Assembly (NCBI GenBank): GCA_014647935.1
Contig: BMQD01000009.1
Span: forward strand, 124,001 to 188,000
Source: Planomonospora parontospora
Lineage (GTDB): Bacteria; Actinomycetota; Actinomycetes; Streptosporangiales; Streptosporangiaceae
DNA: 64,000 bases
Reading direction: 5' to 3'
Translations under genes and position numbers: made by a program
The notes under the pieces: generated by a model
Databases searched by the model: none
Told to the model about the DNA's origin: nothing
What the model saw: only the letters and a program-made list of their open reading frames with translations
Shown here: piece after piece, positions 58,111 through 64,000 of the stretch
Layout of the letters: every line of letters starts with the position of its first letter
How positions within the stretch are numbered: the first letter of the stretch is position 1

Positions 58111-58943
58111 ACCTCTTCCACGACCTCGTCGACGACGCCGGGCTGTTCCCGCCCACCGCGCTGCCGATGGACGAGGCGCTCTCGCGGCACCGGGCCGACC
58201 TGGAGCGGCGCAGCCCGGTGCTCACCCACCGCTTCCTCTGCCCGGCCAGCCGCCTGCCGGTGCTCCGCGTCCACCTGGAGGAGACGCCCCTGCCGCTCCG
58301 GCTCGGGCTGATCCTCGACACCGAGGAGCCGCCGCGGCTCGACGGCCTGGAGGTCGAGCTGGTCGAGGTGCCGGGCGCCCGCTTCGAGACGTCCGCCGGG
58401 CGGGTCGAGCTGCCGGACGGGCAGCTCCCGCTGGAGACGGCGGGCCCGGCGGTCCGCCGGTTCGTCGAGGTCACCCCCGCCCAGCTGCCCGTCCACCTGC
58501 CCGACGGGGTCGGGCTGAAGGTCCGGTGCGGCGGCCGGGAGCCCGAGGACTTCCCCAGCGCCCACGACCTGGGCGCCTTCATCGCCCACTGCGTCCGCAG
58601 CGGCACCCCCTTCAAGGCCACCGCCGGGCTGCACCACGCGGTCCGGCACTTCGACCCGGCGCTCGGCACCGACCGGCACGGTTTCGTCAACCTGGTCCTG
58701 GCGGTCTGCGCGGCGGTCGAGGGGCGCGACCCGGTGCCGGTGCTGAAGCTGACCGACGTGGGCGAGCTGGTCCGGCAGGCGCGGGCCGTGCCCGACGACG
58801 CCGCCCGGCGGGCCCGGGAGCTGCTGGTGTCGTACGGCTCGTGCAACACGGCCACCCCGATCGAGGACCTGCTGGCCCTCGACCTGATCGAACCCGAGTC
58901 CGGGACCGGGACCGGGACCCGACCCGCGAAGGAGAACGCGTGA
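58107..58943 (+). CDS. Protein of unknown function in the homogentisate operon
   Basis: 278 residues from GTG 58107, overlapping hmgA by GTGA and the fumarylacetoacetase start by GTGA. Begins VNLFHDLVDDAGLFPPTALPMDEALSRHRADLER. Recurrent strands and helices suggest an alpha/beta protein; the most motif-like parts are LTHRFLCPASRL, SGTPFKATAGLHHAVRHFD (Lys, two His), HGFVNLVLAVCAAVEG and SYGSCNTATPIEDLLALDLI. No signal peptide, no membrane helix. It occupies the place where maleylacetoacetate isomerase is expected, but shows no glutathione-transferase features; actinobacteria lack glutathione. Its C-terminus is a GTGTGT run. Confidence 0.8.
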   Translation: MNLFHDLVDDAGLFPPTALPMDEALSRHRADLERRSPVLTHRFLCPASRLPVLRVHLEETPLPLRLGLILDTEEPPRLDGLEVELVEVPGARFETSAGRVELPDGQLPLETAGPAVRRFVEVTPAQLPVHLPDGVGLKVRCGGREPEDFPSAHDLGAFIAHCVRSGTPFKATAGLHHAVRHFDPALGTDRHGFVNLVLAVCAAVEGRDPVPVLKLTDVGELVRQARAVPDDAARRARELLVSYGSCNTATPIEDLLALDLIEPESGTGTGTRPAKENA

Positions 58944-60094
58944 CGGCCGCAACCCCTTGGGGCCTCGACCACCTGCCCTACGGGGTCTTCTCCCGGGCCG
59001 ACCGGCCCGGCGAGACCCCCCGCGTCGGCGTCCGGTACGGCGACCACGTGCTCGACCTGGCCGACGCGCTGCACGACGAGGTGTTCGCCACCGGCTCGCT
59101 CAACGCCTTCCTGTCCAGGGGCGCGGCGGCCTGGCGCGACACCCGGGCGCTGATCCGCAGCAAGCTGGCCACCGACCCGGTCGCCGCGGGGCTCCACCTG
59201 GTCCCGCTCGACCGGGTGGAGCTGCACCTGCCGATCGAGGTGGCCGACTACGTCGACTTCTACTGCTCGCTGGAGCACGCTTCCAACCTCGGCCGGATGT
59301 TCCGGCCCGACGAGGAGCCGCTGAAGCCCAACTGGCGGCACCTGCCGGTCGGCTACCACGGCCGGGCCGGGACCGTCGTCGCCTCCGGCACCCCGGTCGT
59401 CCGGCCGTCCGGGCAGCGCGGCGCCGGGGTCTTCGGCCCCTCCGCGAAGCTGGACATCGAGGCGGAGCTCGGCTTCGTCGTCGGCGCGCCGACCGCGCTG
59501 GGCGAGCGGCCCGGCCGGTTCGCCGACCACGTCTTCGGGGTGACGCTCGTCAACGACTGGAGCGCCCGCGACATCCAGGCGTGGGAGTACGTCCCGCTCG
59601 GGCCCTTTCTCGGTAAATCCTTCGCCACCTCGATCTCCCCGTGGATCACGCCGCTGGAGGCCCTGGCCGGCGCCCGCGTGCCGGGCCGCGAGCAGGATCC
59701 CGAGCCGCTGGACTACCTGCGGCGCGCCGAGGAGTGGGGTCTCGACCTGACCCTGGAGGTGCGGCTGAACGGGGAGGTCGTCTCCCGCCCGCCGTACCGG
59801 GGGATGTACTGGACGCCCGACCAGATGCTCGCCCACATGGCCGTCAACGGCGCTTCCTTAAGGGTCGGCGACCTGTTCGCCAGCGGTACGGTCTCCGGTC
59901 CCGAGGCGGGCCAGCGGGGGTCGCTGATCGAACTCACCTGGAACGGGACCGAGCCGGTCAAGCTCTCCGACGGGTCGGTCCGGGCCTTCCTGGAGGACTG
60001 TGACACGGTCTCCATCACCGCCACCGCGCCGGGCCCCGAGGGAGGTCTGATCACCCTGGGGGAGGTGTCCGGAACCATCCTGCCCGCCCGGTAA
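58940..60094 (+). CDS. fahA: Fumarylacetoacetase
   Basis: 384 residues from GTG 58940 (AAGGAG upstream; GTGA overlap). FAH family with N-terminal SH3-like domain (VGVRYGDHVLDLADAL) and catalytic domain: metal ligands in DFYCSLEHASNLG, DIEAELGFVV and VNDWSARDIQAWEY, substrate Arg/Tyr in PVGYHGRAGTVVASG, Lys in LGKSFATSISPWI. It hydrolyses fumarylacetoacetate to fumarate and acetoacetate, the last step of tyrosine degradation. Last gene of the operon. Confidence 0.95.
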   Translation: MTAATPWGLDHLPYGVFSRADRPGETPRVGVRYGDHVLDLADALHDEVFATGSLNAFLSRGAAAWRDTRALIRSKLATDPVAAGLHLVPLDRVELHLPIEVADYVDFYCSLEHASNLGRMFRPDEEPLKPNWRHLPVGYHGRAGTVVASGTPVVRPSGQRGAGVFGPSAKLDIEAELGFVVGAPTALGERPGRFADHVFGVTLVNDWSARDIQAWEYVPLGPFLGKSFATSISPWITPLEALAGARVPGREQDPEPLDYLRRAEEWGLDLTLEVRLNGEVVSRPPYRGMYWTPDQMLAHMAVNGASLRVGDLFASGTVSGPEAGQRGSLIELTWNGTEPVKLSDGSVRAFLEDCDTVSITATAPGPEGGLITLGEVSGTILPAR

Positions 60095-60181
60095 GCACGT
60101 GTTGTCACCCGGCGTGCTCGAACGGTCGCCTGGCGCTACTCTTGGCAGCCGACCGTCCACGCACTCCAAAGGCAGGAACCG

Positions 60182-61408
60182 ATGCGGCGCGCCGCGGGCC
60201 CTCTCCCCGTCCTCCTCCTCGCGCTCCTGGCGCTCCCCGCCCTCCTGGCGGGCTGCTCCTGGTTCACCGGCGACGACACACCCGGGGAGAGGGCCGCGAC
60301 GCCCTCCATCGTGATCGACCCGGCGCCCGGCGCCCGGCAGGCGCCGACCGGCAGGGGGCTGACCGTCCACACCACGGCGGGCACGCTGACCGGGGTGGCC
60401 GCCTACGCGGGCGGCGCCCCGGTCCCGGGCCGCTTCGACCCCGGCAGGACCGCCTGGCGATCCGACCACGCCCTGGTACCCGGCCGGGACTACGCCGTGA
60501 GCGTCACCGCCGCGGGTCCCGGCGGCACCCGGGCGAGCGCCACGGGCACCTTCCGCACGTTCACCCCCGAGAAGACCTTCAAGATCGCTTCCGTCACGCC
60601 GTCGCCCGGCGAGACGGTCGGCGTCGGCATGCCGATCATCGTCGACTTCGACACCCCGGTGAAGGACCGGCTCTCCGTCGAGCGGGCCCTGGAGGTGCGC
60701 ACCGGCACGCCGGTCGAGGGCGCCTGGCACTGGACGGGCGACACCCGGGTGATCTACCGCCCCCGCGACTACTGGCCCGCCGGGTCGAAGGTCGACTTCG
60801 TCGCCCACCTGTCCGGGGTCCGCGCCGCCAAGGACGTCTACGGCACCTCCGACCACGGTGTGCGGTTCGGCGTCGGCCGGCGGCAGACCAGCGTCATCGA
60901 CACCCGGACCCACCGGATGACGGTCGAACGCGACGGGAAGGTCGTCCAGCGCATGGCCATCAGCGCGGGCATGGCCACGACCAGGGAGTACACCACGACG
61001 AGCGGCGTCCACCTGACCATGGACAAGGCCAACCCGGTCCGCATGGTCTCGCCGAACCGGAGCAAGGGCGACCCGGGCTACTACGACGTCATGATCGACC
61101 ACGCCGTGCGCATCTCGAACAGCGGCGAGTACGTCCACGCCAAGGACAACGTCTGGGCCCAGGGCCGGGTCAACGTCAGCCACGGGTGCGTCAACGCCCG
61201 CCCCGACCAGGCCGCCTGGTTCTACGACAACTCCCTGCGCGGCGACCCCGTCGTCATCCGCGGCACCGACCGCGAGCTGGAGTGGGACAACGGCTGGGGC
61301 TACTGGCAGCTCTCCTGGGCCGAGTGGCTGGAGGGCAGCGCCCTCCACGACGACCTCGTGCGCGACTCCGGCGAGGACCAGGGCGACACCCTCCGCCGCA
61401 GCCTCTGA
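60182..61408 (+). CDS. L,D-transpeptidase lipoprotein
   Basis: 408 residues. Lipoprotein signal with lipobox LLAGC (about 21-25), two Ig-like domains (about 45-135 and 135-235, the second PEKTFKIASVTPSPGETVGVGMPIIVDF), the YkuD catalytic domain with HAVRISNSGEYVHA and SHGCVNARP (His-Gly-Cys, catalytic Cys about 338), and a C-terminal extension (ELEWDNGWGYWQLSWAEWLEG) as in mycobacterial LdtMt2-type enzymes. It makes 3-3 crosslinks in peptidoglycan and is anchored outside the membrane. TACTCT (60137-60142) may be the -10 box. Confidence 0.93.
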   Translation: MRRAAGPLPVLLLALLALPALLAGCSWFTGDDTPGERAATPSIVIDPAPGARQAPTGRGLTVHTTAGTLTGVAAYAGGAPVPGRFDPGRTAWRSDHALVPGRDYAVSVTAAGPGGTRASATGTFRTFTPEKTFKIASVTPSPGETVGVGMPIIVDFDTPVKDRLSVERALEVRTGTPVEGAWHWTGDTRVIYRPRDYWPAGSKVDFVAHLSGVRAAKDVYGTSDHGVRFGVGRRQTSVIDTRTHRMTVERDGKVVQRMAISAGMATTREYTTTSGVHLTMDKANPVRMVSPNRSKGDPGYYDVMIDHAVRISNSGEYVHAKDNVWAQGRVNVSHGCVNARPDQAAWFYDNSLRGDPVVIRGTDRELEWDNGWGYWQLSWAEWLEGSALHDDLVRDSGEDQGDTLRRSL

Positions 61409-61468
61409 CCGCCCCGCACGACGACCCGACGACGCCGCACGGGGACCGCCCCGGCCTTCCGACACGGC

Positions 61469-61604
61469 GGTCCCGGCGCGGGAGCGGCACCCGTACGGCC
61501 CGCCGTACGGGGCCCTGACAGCGCGTACGGACCCCGACAGCGTGGTCCCGGCGCGGGAGCGCGCCCGTACGGGCGCTGACAGCGCGGTCGGCGGCGACAT
61601 ACGG
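61469..61604 (+). promoter_or_regulatory. Repeat-containing promoter region before nfeD-like gene
   Basis: The unit GGTCCCGGCGCGGGAGCG occurs at 61469-61486 and 61544-61561, each followed by a CCCGTACGG stretch, and (C/T)GACAGCG occurs three times. The last of these, CTGACA (61576-61581), is a good -35, with CATACG (61598-61603) as -10 after a 16-base spacer, 57 bp before the NfeD gene. Confidence 0.45.
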
Positions 61605-61660
61605 TGGAAGCGGGAACCCGCCGGACACCGGAGCCGTTGGCATGGCAGGAGGGCCGGAAC

Positions 61661-62095
61661 ATGGATGATTGGCTCATCTGGTTGATCCTCGCCGTGGTGC
61701 TGGGCGTCGCCGAGATCTTCACCCTCACCACCGCTCTCGGCCTGCTCGGCGGGGCGGCGCTGTTCGCCTCCGCCGCGGCGCTCCTCGGGCTCCCGGTCCC
61801 GCTGCAGCTGATCGCCTTCGCCGGCTCCCTCGTGGCCGGGGTGGTCCTGATCCGGCCCGTCGCCAGGCGGCACCTGCGCCCGCCCCCGCCGGACCAGCGG
61901 TTCGGCGTCCAGGCCCTCGTCGGGCGGACCGCCTACGTGACCCGCGAGGTGACCGGCCGGGACGGCCGGGTCCGCATCGGCGGCGAGGAGTGGTCGGCCA
62001 GGGCCTACGACGAGACGCTGGTGATCCCGGCCGGCGCCTCCGTCGACGTCATCGAGATCGAGGGCGCGACCGCGCTCGTCTACCCCAGGGAGTAG
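61661..62095 (+). CDS. NfeD-like membrane protein
   Basis: 144 residues from ATG 61661 (AGGAGGG upstream). Two to three helices (WLIWLILAVVLGVAEIFTLTTALGLLGGAALFASAAALLGL; QLIAFAGSLVAGVVLIRPVA) and a soluble OB-fold C-terminal domain (LVGRTAYVTREVTGRDGRVRIGGEEWSARAYDETLVIPAGASVDVIEIEGATALVYP). The short NfeD form works with an SPFH protein, encoded 2 bp downstream, in membrane microdomain organisation or quality control. Confidence 0.92.
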   Translation: MDDWLIWLILAVVLGVAEIFTLTTALGLLGGAALFASAAALLGLPVPLQLIAFAGSLVAGVVLIRPVARRHLRPPPPDQRFGVQALVGRTAYVTREVTGRDGRVRIGGEEWSARAYDETLVIPAGASVDVIEIEGATALVYPRE

Positions 62096-62097
62096 TG

Positions 62098-63219
62098 ATG
62101 GACCCGCTGCTGATCGTCGGTGTGCTCATCGTCCTGTTCGCGGTGTTCACCGTCACGAAGTCCGTGCGGATCGTGCCCCAGGCCCGGGCCAGGAACGTCG
62201 AGCGGCTCGGCCGCTACCACACCACCCTCAAACCCGGCCTCAACTTCGTGATCCCGTACATCGACCGGGTCTACCCGATGATCGACCTGCGCGAGCAGGT
62301 CGTCTCCTTCCAGCCCCAGCCGGTGATCACCGAGGACAACCTGGTCGTCGAGATCGACACCGTGCTGTACTTCCAGGTCACCGACCCACGTGCGGCGGCC
62401 TACGAGATCGCCAACTACATCCAGGCGATCGAGCAGCTCACGGTGACCACGCTGCGCAACGTCATCGGCTCGATGGACCTGGAGATGACGCTCACCTCCC
62501 GCGACACGATCAACAGCCAGCTGAGGGGCGTGCTGGACGAGGCGACCGGCAAGTGGGGCATCCGGGTCAACCGGGTCGAGATCAAGGCCATCGACCCGCC
62601 GAAGAGCATCAAGGACGCGATGGAGAAGCAGATGCGCGCCGAGCGGGACAAGCGCGCCGCCATCCTCACCGCCGAGGGCCAGCGCCAGTCCCAGATCCTC
62701 ACCGCCGAGGGCGACAAGCAGAGCGCCGTCCTGCGCGCCGAGGGCGAGCGCAGCGCCGCCATCCTCAAGGCGCAGGGCCAGTCCCAGGCCATCGACGAGG
62801 TCTTCCAGGCCGTGCACCGCAACGACCCCGACCCCAAGCTGCTCGCCTACCAGTACCTCCAGGTGCTGCCGGAGCTGGCCAAGGGCGAGGGCAACACCTT
62901 CTGGGTCATCCCCGGCGAGGTCACCTCCGCCCTGCAGAGCGTCTCCCGGGCCTTCACCGAGGGGCTGCCCGCCTCTCCCGCCACCCGCGAGGCGCCGCGG
63001 CGCGACGGCCGGGCCGCGCGGCGGGACGACGGAGAGGCGCAGCAACTGGCCCGGCAGGAGGCGGCGGAGGCCGAGCAGGCCGCCGCCGAGGCGGTGGCGG
63101 AGGCCGCCGACGCCGACCCCTCCACCGGCCCCCGCCAGCTCGGCCCCGGCCCCGTCACTCCGGACGCCCTCTCCCACCTCACCGAGGAGCGGCCCGCGCG
63201 GCAGGAGCGGCCCTGGTAG
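62098..63219 (+). CDS. SPFH/Band 7 (stomatin, QmcA-like) protein
   Basis: 373 residues. N-terminal membrane helix (LLIVGVLIVLFAVFTVTKSV), Band 7 domain (RIVPQARARNVERLGRYHTTLKPGLNFVIPYIDRVYPMIDLREQVVSFQPQPVITEDNLVVEIDTVLYFQVTDPRAAAYEIANY...), a coiled coil rich in AEG(E/D/Q)-type repeats (ILTAEGQRQSQILTAEGDKQSAVLRAEGERSAAILKAQGQ), and a charged, Ala-rich tail (about 300-373). Such proteins form rings on the membrane and act with NfeD. Two bases separate it from the NfeD gene. Confidence 0.93.
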   Translation: MDPLLIVGVLIVLFAVFTVTKSVRIVPQARARNVERLGRYHTTLKPGLNFVIPYIDRVYPMIDLREQVVSFQPQPVITEDNLVVEIDTVLYFQVTDPRAAAYEIANYIQAIEQLTVTTLRNVIGSMDLEMTLTSRDTINSQLRGVLDEATGKWGIRVNRVEIKAIDPPKSIKDAMEKQMRAERDKRAAILTAEGQRQSQILTAEGDKQSAVLRAEGERSAAILKAQGQSQAIDEVFQAVHRNDPDPKLLAYQYLQVLPELAKGEGNTFWVIPGEVTSALQSVSRAFTEGLPASPATREAPRRDGRAARRDDGEAQQLARQEAAEAEQAAAEAVAEAADADPSTGPRQLGPGPVTPDALSHLTEERPARQERPW

Positions 63220-63671
63220 GGCACGCGGTCCCGGCGGCGCACGTGCGGGACACGCCGTCCCGGCAGGACGCCTGGTCCCGGCGGCGCAGGTGCAGGACAC
63301 GCGGTCCCGGCCGAGGTCGTGACCCTCCGGGCGGGCCCGGCGGGGAACGACGCCTGCCGGCCGGGTACGGAACCGATGAAACTTTCATCGGCGGGGACGC
63401 CGACGGGACGTACCGGCTGGTAACGGCTGAGCAGGGGTGATGCGGGTTCCGGAGGATCACCGCCACGGGCTTCACCATCATTCGCGTCAGCGTCGATATG
63501 CCACATGTCGCGCAAACCGGTAAAAATCGCTCCGGACTTAGCGGCTCCCGGCACTCCTGCCGGGAGCCGCGACCTTCCTCCGGCCTGTGATGAGGCTGAG
63601 CGGGGCGGGGCGCCCGGAGCGGCGCCCGCTCCGCTCGCCGGAGCCGGACCAGAACGCGAAAGGTCACCGTC
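63220..63671 (+). promoter_or_regulatory. Long leader region of the CBM2 gene with palindrome, hairpin and repeats
   Basis: No gene is seen in this 452-bp stretch. 63227-63310 holds two copies of a GGTCCCGGCGGCGCA(C/G)GTGC-type unit. A perfect 19-bp palindrome CCGATGAAACTTTCATCGG is at 63373-63391, with a GAAACTTTC core as in LacI-family operators of glycoside hydrolase genes in actinomycetes. 63541-63570 is a perfect 13-bp hairpin (GCGGCTCCCGGCA/TGCCGGGAGCCGC, loop CTCC). The stretch 63478-63540 is AT-richer (GTAAAAATCGC, CATCATTCG) and probably contains the promoter. Confidence 0.6.
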
Positions 63672-64000
63672 GTGAAATATCCCGCACGCCCGCACCGCGG
63701 TCGCGCCCTCCTCATGGCCGGCGCCGCCGCGCTCGCATTGGGGACGCTGACGACCGCACCGGCCGTCGCCGCCGCCTCGGCCGCCGCCCCCGGCTGCGCG
63801 GTCACCTACACCACCAGCAGCTGGCCGGGCGGATTCAGCGCCAACATCACCGTCAAGAACCTCGGCGGCGCCGTCGACGGCTGGAAGCTGGGCTTCTCCT
63901 TCCCGAGCTCCGGCCAGAAGGTCGGGCACGGCTGGTCGGCGGTCTACGACCAGAAGGGCACCGCCGTCACCGCGAGCAGCGTGAGCTACAACAAGTCGCT
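63672..64000 (+). CDS. Secreted carbohydrate-binding (CBM2) protein, N-terminal part (runs off the window)
   Basis: GTG 63672 has AAAGG 8-10 bases upstream. Signal peptide VKYPARPHRGRALLMAGAAALALGTLTTAPAVAAASA, then immediately a family 2 carbohydrate-binding module (GCAVTYTTSSWPGGFSANITVKNLGGAVDGWKLGFSFPSSGQKVGHGWSAVYDQKGTAVTASSVSYNKS), with the conserved surface Trp residues at WPGGF, GWKLGF and GWSA, specific for crystalline cellulose or xylan. The catalytic domain, if any, is beyond the right edge: probably a cellulase, xylanase, mannanase or lytic monooxygenase. Confidence 0.88.
   Translation, partial: MKYPARPHRGRALLMAGAAALALGTLTTAPAVAAASAAAPGCAVTYTTSSWPGGFSANITVKNLGGAVDGWKLGFSFPSSGQKVGHGWSAVYDQKGTAVTASSVSYNKS

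Noticed and set aside
60096-60120. Third copy of the TTGTCA palindrome before the L,D-transpeptidase
   Set aside because: Only one half-site (GTTGTCACCC) is present; the inverted AGCACG/CGTGCT around it is a different symmetry.
63478-63600. Cyclic-dinucleotide riboswitch before the CBM2 gene
   Set aside because: I looked for the conserved GEMM and ydaO cores and could not find them; only a simple hairpin is present.

Overview
The window is a 64 kb piece of a very GC-rich actinobacterial chromosome. GC bias at third positions, frequent GTG starts, ATGA/TGATG overlaps between operon genes, leaderless promoters and gene content (two-gene CydAB oxidase, PucR/MocR/PadR regulators, SPFH-NfeD pair, CBM2 protein, GSH-free homogentisate operon) fit a filamentous actinomycete, possibly of the Streptosporangiaceae. 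The family is an inference; there is no rRNA gene here. I saw no tRNA, rRNA, CRISPR array, IS element or prophage.

Layout. 1-10.5 kb: end of a chemoreceptor-like gene, a CASTOR/POLLUX-type RCK channel, cydAB with a 30-residue membrane protein facing it, a GH13 enzyme, a small secreted protein, a SecD-SecF fusion and an EF-hand protein. 10.5-26.5 kb: a PucR regulator; a one-module polyketide synthase (ACP-KS-AT-degenerate DH-KR-ACP-TE) translationally coupled to crotonyl-CoA carboxylase/reductase; two antigen-85-like secreted esterases with a shared promoter/leader, flanking a PadR-ATPase-FtsX operon. 26.6-38.3 kb: an OmpR-type two-component pair, a lipoprotein-adaptor-MacB-type export operon ending in a 42-bp tandem repeat, a MocR regulator with a small monooxygenase, and an ABC-2 exporter divergent from a NarL-type two-component pair. 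38.3-42.5 kb: glycerol kinase, a secreted protein of unknown function, and a DUF2975/Xre pair. 42.5-50.5 kb: a leftward operon of fatty-acyl-AMP ligase (FAAL), MMPL transporter, MFS transporter and GT1 glycosyltransferase. 50.7-56.8 kb: an IclR regulator, an Erm-type rRNA methyltransferase with a candidate stalling leader peptide, an AAA/DUF4143 ATPase that looks acquired, a membrane protein and a GGDEF protein. 56.9-64 kb: the homogentisate operon (hmgA, unknown gene, fumarylacetoacetase), an L,D-transpeptidase, NfeD-SPFH, and the start of a secreted CBM2 protein.

How the parts may fit. The most striking reading is a dispersed system resembling the mycobacterial FadD32-Pks13-MmpL3-antigen 85 route. 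A FAAL would load an acyl chain on the N-terminal ACP of the synthase; Ccr would supply an alpha-carboxylated acyl-CoA; the KR would leave a beta-hydroxyl because the DH is degenerate; MMPL would export the product and antigen-85-like enzymes would transfer it outside. The predicted product is an alpha-alkyl beta-hydroxy acid. In support, the PKS and FAAL promoters, 30 kb apart, carry the same TTGTCA...TGACAA palindrome at the same distance (about 65 bp) from similar -10 boxes. This is inference from sequence and needs experiments.
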